Both the position numbers and the translations under genes were made by a program. Below, piece after piece: positions 16,544-24,142 of a stretch of 64,000 nt of DNA. The notes under the pieces were generated by a model that was given only the letters and a program-made list of their open reading frames with translations, did not search any database and was not told the origin of the DNA. Position 1 is the stretch's first letter. Each line of letters starts with the position of its first letter. Source of the DNA: an uncultured Curtobacterium sp. (GTDB lineage Bacteria; Actinomycetota; Actinomycetes; Actinomycetales; Microbacteriaceae); contig CAJYUW010000003.1 in the NCBI GenBank assembly GCA_913778205.1, forward strand, positions 1-64,000, given 5' to 3'.

Positions 16544-18171
16544 CAGACCGCCGCGTCCCGCACGAGCGGGGTCGGGAGCGGTTCCGTGCTCGTGTCGCCG
16601 TGCAGACGCTTGATGAGCACCTCGGCGCTGATCAGGCACATCGGCAGGCCGATCCCCGGTGTCGTCGACGCGCCGACGTAGTAGAGCCCGTCGACCTTCT
16701 TCGACCTGTTCGGCTCGCGGAAGAACGCGCTCTGCCGGAGGGTGTGCGCCGGCCCGAGCATCGAGCCGCTCCACGCGTTGAGGTCGTCCGCGAAGTCCTG
16801 CGGCCCGATCGTGCGGCGCACCCGGATGCGGTCGCGGAGGTCGGGGACCCCGGCGCGCTCGGCGATCACCTCGATGGCGCGGTCGGCGATCCGCTCCACC
16901 TCGTAGTCGCCGGCGCCGTCCACGCCGCCCTTCCCGATCGACAGGTCGGCCGGGAGCGGCACGAGGACGAACAGGTTGCTCGATCCGGGCGGGGCAACGG
17001 TCGGGTCCGTCTCGCTCGGCGCGCAGACGTAGATCGACGCCGGGTCCGGCACGTGCCGGTCCTTCCCGAAGATGGCGCCGAAGTTCGCGTGCCAGTCGGC
17101 GGTGAACACGAGGGTGTGGTGCAGGAGCCCCGGGACCGGTCCGTCCACGCCGAGGTACACGAGCACCGCGGACGGGCCGGGGTCGCGCTTCTGCCAGTGC
17201 TGCTCCGGGTACGTGCGGTGCTCGGGGTCGAGCAGCTGCAGCTCGGTGTGCCGCAGGTCGGCCGCGCTCACGACGAGGTCGGCGGGCGCGACGTGCTGCT
17301 CGCCGTCCCGGTCGCGGTGCACGACACCGGTGACGTGGCCGTCCTCGACGAGGATCCGCTCGACCTTGGCGCCGGCGATGACCTGGGCGCCCTCGGCCCG
17401 GGCCAGGCGTCCGATCGCGCCGATGATCTCGTGGATGCCGCCCTGTGGGTACTGCACCCCGTCGGCGAGGTCGAGGTGGCTCATCAGGTGGTACATGCTC
17501 GGCGCGAGATACGGACTCGTGCCGAGGAACACCGCCGGGTAGCCGAGGACCTGCCAGAGCCGACGGTCCCGGACGGCCGTCTCCGCGTACTTCGCGAGCG
17601 GCTCGGTGAGCAGGCGGAGCAGCTTCGGCAGGCGCCGCAGGACGTCCGGCGCCGCGAGCTTCCGGAGGTCCGCGAAGGTCGTGTAGAGGAAGCGCCGCAC
17701 CGCCATGGCGTAGGTCTCCTCGGCGGAGTCGAGGTACCTGCGCATCCGCTCGCCGGCGCCGGGCTCCACCGACTCGAAGAGCGCGATGTTCGCCTCCTTG
17801 TCGGCGCGGAGGTCGAGCGGCTCCTCGTACCCCTCGGAGTACACGCGGTAACCGGGGTCGAGCGTGACGAGGTCGAGCTGCTCCGCCGCGGTGGTGCCGA
17901 GCAGCTGGAAGAAGTGGTCGAACACCTCGGGCATGAGGTACCACGACGGCCCGGTGTCGAAGCGGAACCCGTCCCGCTCCCACGACCCGGCGCGACCGCC
18001 GAGCTGGGCGCGCTGCTCGAGGAGCGTGACGGCGTAGCCGTCCCGCGCGAGCAGCGCGGCGGACGCGAGTCCGCTGATGCCGCCGCCGATCACGACCGCG
18101 CGACGCGCGGGGACCTTGCGCCGGGTGGTGGACACGGATCCGGTCGGACGGGAGGCGCGGGGCGGGGTCAT
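16543..18171 (-). CDS. crtI: Phytoene desaturase
   Basis: FAD-dependent enzyme of 542 residues that introduces the four double bases of desaturation converting phytoene to lycopene. The dinucleotide-binding motif GGGISGLASA begins at residue 29, followed by the LEQRAQLGGRAGS segment and WYLMPEVFDHFF. The C-terminal FAD motif YYVGASTTPGIGLPMCLISAEV is complete. The ATG at 18171 overlaps the crtB stop. Residues 1-12 (MTPPRASRPTGS) are encoded within an arm of the GGGAGGC repeat, and conserved sequence begins only at about residue 24. Confidence 0.95.
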   Translation of the reverse strand: MTPPRASRPTGSVSTTRRKVPARRAVVIGGGISGLASAALLARDGYAVTLLEQRAQLGGRAGSWERDGFRFDTGPSWYLMPEVFDHFFQLLGTTAAEQLDLVTLDPGYRVYSEGYEEPLDLRADKEANIALFESVEPGAGERMRRYLDSAEETYAMAVRRFLYTTFADLRKLAAPDVLRRLPKLLRLLTEPLAKYAETAVRDRRLWQVLGYPAVFLGTSPYLAPSMYHLMSHLDLADGVQYPQGGIHEIIGAIGRLARAEGAQVIAGAKVERILVEDGHVTGVVHRDRDGEQHVAPADLVVSAADLRHTELQLLDPEHRTYPEQHWQKRDPGPSAVLVYLGVDGPVPGLLHHTLVFTADWHANFGAIFGKDRHVPDPASIYVCAPSETDPTVAPPGSSNLFVLVPLPADLSIGKGGVDGAGDYEVERIADRAIEVIAERAGVPDLRDRIRVRRTIGPQDFADDLNAWSGSMLGPAHTLRQSAFFREPNRSKKVDGLYYVGASTTPGIGLPMCLISAEVLIKRLHGDTSTEPLPTPLVRDAAV

Positions 18172-18188
18172 GCCGTGCCTCCCGGCCG
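18145..18188. repeat. GGGAGGC-family inverted repeat across the crtB/crtI junction
   Basis: Arms at 18145-18160 and 18173-18188 match at 14 of 16 pairs and enclose the overlapping crtB stop and crtI start. In the transcript this would put the coupling site in the loop of a hairpin. Confidence 0.7.
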
Positions 18189-19088
18189 TCGCGTGGCCGG
18201 TCCGCGGCCGGACAGCACCTGCGCCGCCAACCGCACCTTGACCGGATCGGGCACGCGCACGCGCGTGGCGACGAGCTGCGACGCGGGTGTGCGCGCGATG
18301 CGCTCGTTGAGCTCGTGGAAGAGGGCGTGCGCGAGGCCGACCGCGTGCCGCGCGTCGCGGGGCAGGAGCGGGATCGTCATCGCGGCGCGGTCGAGGTCGG
18401 CCCGGACGTCGGCGACGAGCCGGGCCTTCGTGGCCTCGTCGAACGTGCGCAGGTCGACGCCGGGGAAGTACGAGCGGCCGAGGACCTCGAAGTCGGCGTG
18501 CAGGTCGCGGAGGAAGTTGACCTTCTGGAACGCGGCGCCGAGTGCCCGGGCGCCGTCGACGAGCACCGAGTCGTCGAAGGTGGGGCGACCGGCGCGGTAC
18601 ACGAAGGCCCGGAGGCACATCAGGCCGACGACCTCGGCCGAGCCGTACACGTACTCCCGGAAGGAGACGTCGTCGTGCTCGGTGCGGTCGAGGTCCATGC
18701 GCATCGACGCGAAGAACGGCCTGGTCAGCTCGGCACCGAAGCCGGTGACGCGGGCGGAGCGGGCGAAGGCGTGCACGACCGGGTTGGTCGAGAAGCCCAG
18801 CTCCATCGCGCGCTCGGTGTCCCGTTCGAGCTCGTCGAGCACGGTGCGGGCGAGCGCACGGTCGAGCCCGGCCTCGGTCGCCGGCCCGTCCACGACCTCG
18901 TCGGCGACGCGGACGAGCGCGTACACGTTGCGGATGTGCTCGCGGGCGTCCTTGCGGAGCAGGCGCGAGGCCAGGCCGAACGACGTGGAGTACCGGGCGA
19001 TCACGACCCCGGACGCGGCCTCGGCGGTGGCGTCGTACAGCGGGAGTCGGGCGGGGCGGGGCGGTTGCACGTGGTGCTCGACGGTCAC
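18168..19088 (-). CDS. crtB: Phytoene synthase
   Basis: Condenses two geranylgeranyl diphosphates to phytoene. The 306-residue product has the trans-isoprenyl diphosphate synthase head-to-head fold with the two aspartate motifs RVADEVVDG (about residues 60-68) and FLRDLHADFE (about 195-204), plus SYFPGVDL. The GTG at 19088 overlaps the crtE stop in GTGA, and the stop overlaps crtI in ATGA. Confidence 0.95.
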   Translation of the reverse strand: MTVEHHVQPPRPARLPLYDATAEAASGVVIARYSTSFGLASRLLRKDAREHIRNVYALVRVADEVVDGPATEAGLDRALARTVLDELERDTERAMELGFSTNPVVHAFARSARVTGFGAELTRPFFASMRMDLDRTEHDDVSFREYVYGSAEVVGLMCLRAFVYRAGRPTFDDSVLVDGARALGAAFQKVNFLRDLHADFEVLGRSYFPGVDLRTFDEATKARLVADVRADLDRAAMTIPLLPRDARHAVGLAHALFHELNERIARTPASQLVATRVRVPDPVKVRLAAQVLSGRGPATRRPGGTA

Positions 19089-20143
19089 CGGGCTCGCTCC
19101 ACGAGTTCGGACACGATGGACTCCAGTCGGTCGGCGAGGTCGTAGGGCAACCCCGCGAGTTCGGCGCGTGCGAGCGCCGTGTGCTCGGCGACGCGCTGCT
19201 CGGCTGCGGCCTTCGCGCCGCAGGACACCAGCGTGGCACGGAGTTCGGCGGCCCGCTCCTCGGTGAGGTCCGGGTCGCCGAGGTGCTCGGACAGCTCCGG
19301 CCAGCAGTCCGTGGCCGCGGCGTGCGCGATGAGCACGGTCCGCTTGCCCTCGCGCAGGTCGCCGAGGACGGTCTTGCCGGTCTCGGCCTCGGCACCGAAC
19401 ACGCCGAGCAGGTCGTCGACGATCTGGTAGGCGATGCCGATCTCGCGGCCGAACGCGCCCAGCGCGGCGACGACCGACTCCGGGGCCCCGGCCAGCACGG
19501 CACCGGACTGGAGCGGCGCCTCGAACGAGTAGACGCTCGTCTTCGCCCGCTCCATCGCCAGGACCTCGTCCACGGTCGGCATCGGCCCGAGCGCGAGGTC
19601 GACGTCGGCCATCTCGCCGGCGGCGCTCGCGAACACGGCCTCGTCGAAGATGTCGAGCAGGCGCGCTCGCCGCTCGCCCGTGACGCCCGACGCCTCGATG
19701 AACCGCGGGGCCGCGGCGAGCGCGAGGTCGCCGGCGATGACCGCGGCGCTCGTGCCCCGGTGCTCGGCGGTGGGCAGCGGGAGCCCGCCGGTCGTCCCGG
19801 TGTCGCGGAAGGACCCGGCCACGTTCGGCTGACCCCGGCGCGACCAGTCGCGGTCGATGACGTCGTCGTGCACCACGAGGGCGGTGTGCAACAGCTCGTA
19901 CGCCGCACCGACCGGCACCGCGGCGGCCGTGTCGCAGCCCCCGAGCGCCGTGTAGGCCGTGAGCACCATGCGCGGCCGGAACCGCTTGCCGCCCATGCTC
20001 GCCCGGCGCAGCACGCGCCAGAGCTCCGGGTTCGGGCCGCCGTAGCGCTCGGCCCGAGCGCTCGAGACGGCGAAGAAGCGCTCGAGGCAGTCGTCGACGA
20101 GCGCAAGGTCGTTCTGCGCCACGGTGGTCGCTTCCTCGCTCAT
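19085..20143 (-). CDS. crtE: Geranylgeranyl diphosphate synthase
   Basis: First gene of the carotenoid operon. The 352-residue polyprenyl synthase elongates farnesyl-type precursors to C20. The first aspartate-rich motif HDDVIDRDW is at residues 92-100, and the second, VDDLLG, at 242-247. The ATG at 20143 follows TAGGTT (20150-20155, minus strand) by six bases with no ribosome-binding site, so the operon transcript is probably leaderless. It is divergent from idi. Confidence 0.95.
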   Translation of the reverse strand: MSEEATTVAQNDLALVDDCLERFFAVSSARAERYGGPNPELWRVLRRASMGGKRFRPRMVLTAYTALGGCDTAAAVPVGAAYELLHTALVVHDDVIDRDWSRRGQPNVAGSFRDTGTTGGLPLPTAEHRGTSAAVIAGDLALAAAPRFIEASGVTGERRARLLDIFDEAVFASAAGEMADVDLALGPMPTVDEVLAMERAKTSVYSFEAPLQSGAVLAGAPESVVAALGAFGREIGIAYQIVDDLLGVFGAEAETGKTVLGDLREGKRTVLIAHAAATDCWPELSEHLGDPDLTEERAAELRATLVSCGAKAAAEQRVAEHTALARAELAGLPYDLADRLESIVSELVERAR

Positions 20144-20164
20144 TGGCCTAACCTATCGGTGCAG
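20144..20164. promoter_or_regulatory. Face-to-face crtE/idi promoters in 21 bp
   Basis: Only 21 bases separate the divergent crtE and idi start codons. The minus-strand -10 TAGGTT (20150-20155) and the plus-strand -10 TAACCT (20149-20154) fall on almost the same bases. Both transcripts must therefore begin at or near their start codons, and the -35 regions lie inside the opposite genes. RNA polymerase could probably occupy only one direction at a time. Confidence 0.6.
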
Positions 20165-20707
20165 ATGACGACTTTCCCTGAATCCGTGGTGTTGCTGGAC
20201 GACGACCGTACCCCGGTCGGAACAGCGGACAAGTTCACGGTGCACACCGACCACACGCCCCTCCACCTGGCCTTCTCGTGCCACGTGCGGAACACCGCCG
20301 GGCAGGTCCTCGTGACCCGTCGCGCGCTGTCCAAGAAGACCTGGCCCGGGGTGTGGACGAACACCTTCTGCGGCCACCCCGGCCCGGACGAGACGTTCGA
20401 GGACGCGATCGCCCGCCGGGCGTCGCGCGAGCTCGGCATCACGGTCCGCGACGTGGAGTCCGTCCTGCCCGACTTCCGGTACCGGGCGGTCGACGCGTCC
20501 GGGATCGTCGAGAACGAGGTCTGCCCGGTGTTCCGCGCCGTGACCGACGACGTCCCGGCCCCCGCGGACGACGAGGTCGCGGAGTACGCGTGGGTCTCCG
20601 AGGACGAGCTGCGGGCCTCGGTCGCCGGCGCACCGTTCGCGTGGAGCCCGTGGCTCGGGTGGCAGCTCGCCGAGACCGAGCAGGCCGGACTCCGCATCAC
20701 CCCGTAG
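20165..20707 (+). CDS. idi: Isopentenyl-diphosphate delta-isomerase, type 1
   Basis: A Nudix-fold enzyme of 180 residues that interconverts IPP and DMAPP, feeding CrtE. The catalytic Cys is in NTFCGHP (Cys69), the Nudix-like helix is DETFEDAIARRASRELG, and the catalytic Glu is expected in ENEVCPVF. The ATG at 20165 is preferred by alignment; GTG at 20159 is in frame and equally close to the promoter. Its divergent placement next to crtE supplies the precursor for the carotenoid operon. Confidence 0.93.
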   Translation: MTTFPESVVLLDDDRTPVGTADKFTVHTDHTPLHLAFSCHVRNTAGQVLVTRRALSKKTWPGVWTNTFCGHPGPDETFEDAIARRASRELGITVRDVESVLPDFRYRAVDASGIVENEVCPVFRAVTDDVPAPADDEVAEYAWVSEDELRASVAGAPFAWSPWLGWQLAETEQAGLRITP

Positions 20708-20771
20708 CCGGTCGACGACCGCGGGGCGGCGACCAGCGCGTCCCCAGCGCTCGGCATCGACAATGGTCGGC

Positions 20772-21368
20772 ATGACCACCACGGAGCGCGACACCACCAG
20801 CGCCGCCGACGCCCTGCTCGACGCGCTCCGTGACGACCCCGTCATCGCCAGCGTGAAGGACGTCGGCGCGCTGGACGACGTCCTGGCCTCGGACCGCGGG
20901 GTCGTGTTCGTGCTGTTCGGCAGCGTGCTCGACGTCGCCGACGTCGTGGCACGGGCGAAGGACACGGGCAAGACCGTCCTCGTCGACGTCGACCTGCTGG
21001 ACGGCTTCTCCAGCCGCGACGTCGTCGTGACGTGGCTCGCCGCGAACACCCGTGCGGACGGGGTCCTCTCCACCAAGTCGAACCTCGTGCGGGCCGCCCG
21101 TCGCGCCGGACTCGTCGCCGTGCAGCGGTTCTTCCTCGTCGACTCGTTCTCGTACCACCAGCTCCCCCGGGTCGTCGAGCAGGCCCGTCCCGACGCGATC
21201 GAGATCCTCCCCGGGTGCATGCCCCGGGTGATCACGTGGCTGCGGTCCGACACCGACGTCCCGGTGATCGCCGGCGGCCTGGTGTGCGACAAGGCGGACG
21301 TGATGGCGGCGCTCGGTGCGGGTGCGGTCGCGGTCGCCTCGTCGAACCGCGACGTCTGGGACATGTGA
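20772..21368 (+). CDS. glpP: Glycerol-3-phosphate-responsive antiterminator family protein
   Basis: The protein (198 residues from the ATG at 20772) has the GlpP family pattern: TKSNLVRAARRAGL, QRFFLVDSFSYHQ, PDAIEILPGCMPRVI and IAGGLVCDKADVMAAL. In Bacillus, GlpP binds G3P and an mRNA leader to prevent termination of glp genes. No glp gene lies nearby, so its target is unknown. GACAAT at 20759-20764 precedes the chosen ATG by seven bases, fitting leaderless transcription; an ATG at 20763 would overlap that hexamer. Confidence 0.85.
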   Translation: MTTTERDTTSAADALLDALRDDPVIASVKDVGALDDVLASDRGVVFVLFGSVLDVADVVARAKDTGKTVLVDVDLLDGFSSRDVVVTWLAANTRADGVLSTKSNLVRAARRAGLVAVQRFFLVDSFSYHQLPRVVEQARPDAIEILPGCMPRVITWLRSDTDVPVIAGGLVCDKADVMAALGAGAVAVASSNRDVWDM

Positions 21369-21460
21369 CCCGGCTCGACGTGGGCGGCCGGCGAGCGTAG
21401 GCTCGCTCACCGGACTGCACGCGGCAGTCCCCGGACGACCAGGAAGGCAGGTGAGGCGCG

Positions 21461-21529
21461 ATGTCGGGTGACCATCCTCGATCGGGCCGACGGATCCTGC
21501 CCGGACGGATCCGCGCGCCCCGCTCCTGA
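21461..21529 (+). CDS. Possible 22-codon leader peptide upstream of corA
   Basis: A short frame begins with ATG at 21461 behind AGGTGAGG and ends at TGA 21527-21529, 60 bases before the transporter start. The peptide is rich in Arg and Pro (Arg-Ser-Gly-Arg-Arg and several separate Pro residues). Hairpins flank it: GGACTGC/GCAGTCC near 21413-21430 upstream and CCGCCC/GGGCGG near 21535-21550 downstream. Proline-rich leader peptides regulate Mg2+ transporter genes in enterobacteria; a similar role here is inference from position and composition only. Confidence 0.3.
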   Translation: MSGDHPRSGRRILPGRIRAPRS

Positions 21530-21589
21530 TCCCCCGCCGCCCACGGGCGGTTCGCGCCTGCCTGCTCCCGAGACCGCAAGGAGCACGCC

Positions 21590-22639
21590 ATGGCACTGAT
21601 CGACAACGCCGTCTACGTCGCAGGACACCGCGTCGACTCGCCGTCGACCCCGTCGCGGCCGACGCGGGGCGACCTCGCGTGGATCGGCCTGCTCCGACCC
21701 GACCCGTCCGAGCTCGCGGCCGTCGCGACCGAGTTCGACCTGCACGAGAACGCCGTGGAGGACGCCCGCAAGGGGCACCAGCGGGCGAAGCTCGAACGGT
21801 ACGGCGACACCCTGTTCCTCGTCCTCCGGCCCGCCTGGTACGACCGCTCCGCGGAGGAGGTCCGCTTCGGCGAGGTGCACCTCTTCGTCGGCGACCGGTT
21901 CGTGGTGAGCGTCCGGCACGCCGAGCGCCCGGACCTCGCCGCGCTGCGCGCCCGCTGCGAGGCCGATCCGGACTTCCTCGCGCGCGGGTCGGAGGCCGTG
22001 ACCGCGGCGGTCCTCGACGAGGTCGTCGACGGCTACGCACCGATCGTCGAGATCCTGCAGGAGGAGATCGACGCCATCGAGGACCAGCTCTTCGCCGGCC
22101 AGGTCGACCCCGGCGTCTCGAAGCGGATCTACCAGCTCCTCAGCGAGGTCCTCGGGTTCCAGCGTGCGACGACGCCGGTGCCCGCCATGGTGCAGGGGCT
22201 CCTCCGCGGGGCCGACAAGTACGGCGTCGACGAGGAGGTCCGACACCGACTCGGCAACGTGCTCGACCACGCGCTGCGGGTCACCGAGCGCGTGGACTCG
22301 TTCCGGGCCCTCCTGGAGAACGCCCTCACGCTGCACGCGACGCTCGTCAGCCAGGAGCAGAACGAGGCCATGCGGCGGATGACCAGCGCCAGCCTCGCGC
22401 AGGGCGAGGAGAGCCGACAGCTCGCCCGCGCCGCGCACCGCCAGGGCGAGGAGGTGAAGAAGATCTCGTCGTGGGCGGCGATCCTCTTCGCCCCCGGCCT
22501 CATCGCGGGCATCTACGGGATGAACTTCGACGACATGCCGGAGCTGCACTGGCGGTTCGGGTACCCGGTCGCGATCGTCGCGATGCTCGTCCTGATGGGC
22601 GTGCTCTGGGCGATCTTCCGCAAGCGCAACTGGTTGTAG
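21590..22639 (+). CDS. corA: CorA family divalent-cation transporter
   Basis: A 349-residue protein with a large cytoplasmic domain (residues 1-285) and two C-terminal membrane helices. The pore signature GMN is at residues 310-312 (IYGMNF). The long stalk helices are seen at about 165-285. It would form a pentameric Mg2+ or Co2+ channel or, as a ZntB-like relative, export Zn2+. The ATG has AAGGAG 7 nt upstream. A 220-bp leader with a possible small reading frame precedes it, and a very large palindrome follows. Confidence 0.93.
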   Translation: MALIDNAVYVAGHRVDSPSTPSRPTRGDLAWIGLLRPDPSELAAVATEFDLHENAVEDARKGHQRAKLERYGDTLFLVLRPAWYDRSAEEVRFGEVHLFVGDRFVVSVRHAERPDLAALRARCEADPDFLARGSEAVTAAVLDEVVDGYAPIVEILQEEIDAIEDQLFAGQVDPGVSKRIYQLLSEVLGFQRATTPVPAMVQGLLRGADKYGVDEEVRHRLGNVLDHALRVTERVDSFRALLENALTLHATLVSQEQNEAMRRMTSASLAQGEESRQLARAAHRQGEEVKKISSWAAILFAPGLIAGIYGMNFDDMPELHWRFGYPVAIVAMLVLMGVLWAIFRKRNWL

Positions 22640-22641
22640 GC

Positions 22642-22719
22642 GCTGACGCGACCCACGACGGCCGGGAGGCACGGTGCGGGCCCGCCCCGTGCCTCCCGGC
22701 CGTGCGCGGTCGCGTCAGC
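22642..22719. terminator. Nested 78-bp palindrome between corA and the FGGY kinase gene
   Basis: The inner arms 22658-22680 and 22681-22703 pair at 22 of 23 positions and carry the GGGAGGC core. The outer arms 22642-22653 and 22708-22719 (GCTGACGCGACC and complement) pair perfectly. The structure starts 2 bases after the corA stop and includes the stop codon of the convergent kinase gene, so it probably terminates both transcripts. Confidence 0.8.
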
Positions 22720-24142
22720 CGACGACGGCTGCCGTCCGCTGGTAGATCGCGTCGGTGTGCGCGGTCACGTCCGCGTGCACCGCACGGAGCGCGTCGTAGA
22801 CGGCGGCGTTCGCCGCGACGGGTGCGAACCGGTCGCGCTCGACGACCATGGCCGTCACCGCCGCGTCGAACGAGGGGTGCACGCCCGTGGCGACCGCCGC
22901 GCAGATCGCCGCGCCCCGACCCGCGGCGCTGTCGCCGACCACGCGGATCGTCGGCACCTGGAACACGTCCGCCATGATCTGCATCACCAGCTCGGAGCTC
23001 GAGCCGCCGCCCGAGACGACCACGCGCTCGTACCGGGTGCCGAGCTCGGCGCCCATCGCGTCGGCGCGGTGCCGCGTCGTCATGGCGATGCCCTCGAGGA
23101 TCGACCGGTAGACGTGTGCCCGCCCCTGTCGACCGTCGAAGCCGAGGATCGACCCCTTGCGGTACGGGACGTCGGTCGGCGCCAGCCAGTCGAGCACGGT
23201 GAGCAGGCCGTCCGACCCCGGCGGGACGAGCGCGGCCTCACGGTTCAGCCGGTCCTCCACCCGTTCCCCGGCGGCCTCCGCGGCGGCAGCCGCCTCCGGA
23301 CCCAGGAGGTCGCGGAACCAGCTGACGGTCCACATGCCCCGTCGGATGCCGCCGGACTCGTAGAGCCAGCGGCCCGGCTCCGCGCCGAAGTTGGTCCAGA
23401 AGTCGGTCGCCTCGCGGATGTTCCGCGCACCGACGGACATGCCGGCGATGTAGGTGCCGAGCGACACGAGCAGCGTCGTCGGGTCGAGGAGCCCGCACCC
23501 GAGCGCCTCCACCGCCTTGTCGTTCGCCGTCGCCACGACCGGCAGACCCGCGGGCAGCCCGGTGGCGGCGGCGGCCTCGTCGGTCACCGCGCCGAGGACG
23601 GCCCCCGGGTCGACGAGCTCGAAGAGCTGCGACCGGTCGAGACCGGTCGCGCCGTACGGGGCCTCGTCGGTGCTCCACCGCCGCGTGTCCGTGTCGATCG
23701 GCCACGAGCCCTGGTAGTTCGCGGCGGTGTCCCGGAACGCGCCGGTGAGCCGGTGCGTGACGTACCCGGAGGACGTCGTGACGAAGGCGACGTCGTCGTG
23801 CTCGGCGACGAACGGTCGACCCACGCGGGCGTCCATCCACGACATGACCGGTTGGGCGAGCGACCCGTCGGCGCGGAGCACCGCCCGGCAGAACCGGATC
23901 GTGCAGAGGCCGACGCCGACGATGTCGGACGGGTCCCCGCGGAAGGCCGCCATCGCGGCCCGGCACGCGGCCGCGATCGAGTCCCAGAGGTCGTCGTCGG
24001 GGTGTTCGACCACGCCCGGCGCCGGGGTGTGGTTCGGCCGGAGCGGGACCCGCCCCTCGGCGACGACCCCGCCCCGCTCGTCGAAGATCGTGACCTTCGA
24101 CGACTGCGAGCCGTTGTCGATGCCGACGAGGTAGCGGGTCAT
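22715..24142 (-). CDS. FGGY-family carbohydrate kinase
   Basis: This kinase of 475 residues has the actin-like ATPase fold and phosphorylates a sugar, ketose or polyol. The N-terminal phosphate-1 motif GIDNGSQSSKV starts at about residue 7, the substrate region has SWMDARVG, and the C-terminal FGGY signature region is represented by RVVVSGGGSSSELVMQIMADVFQVP. It resembles xylulose kinase-like members more than glycerol kinase, but the substrate cannot be read from the sequence. Its ATG overlaps the stop of the FAD-linked oxidase gene (ATGA at 24139-24142), so oxidation and phosphorylation are probably consecutive steps. Confidence 0.9.
   Translation of the reverse strand: MTRYLVGIDNGSQSSKVTIFDERGGVVAEGRVPLRPNHTPAPGVVEHPDDDLWDSIAAACRAAMAAFRGDPSDIVGVGLCTIRFCRAVLRADGSLAQPVMSWMDARVGRPFVAEHDDVAFVTTSSGYVTHRLTGAFRDTAANYQGSWPIDTDTRRWSTDEAPYGATGLDRSQLFELVDPGAVLGAVTDEAAAATGLPAGLPVVATANDKAVEALGCGLLDPTTLLVSLGTYIAGMSVGARNIREATDFWTNFGAEPGRWLYESGGIRRGMWTVSWFRDLLGPEAAAAAEAAGERVEDRLNREAALVPPGSDGLLTVLDWLAPTDVPYRKGSILGFDGRQGRAHVYRSILEGIAMTTRHRADAMGAELGTRYERVVVSGGGSSSELVMQIMADVFQVPTIRVVGDSAAGRGAAICAAVATGVHPSFDAAVTAMVVERDRFAPVAANAAVYDALRAVHADVTAHTDAIYQRTAAVVG

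Noticed and set aside
18145-18188. Terminator between crtB and crtI
   Set aside because: It lies inside overlapping coding sequence of an operon whose downstream genes must be expressed, so efficient termination is unlikely.
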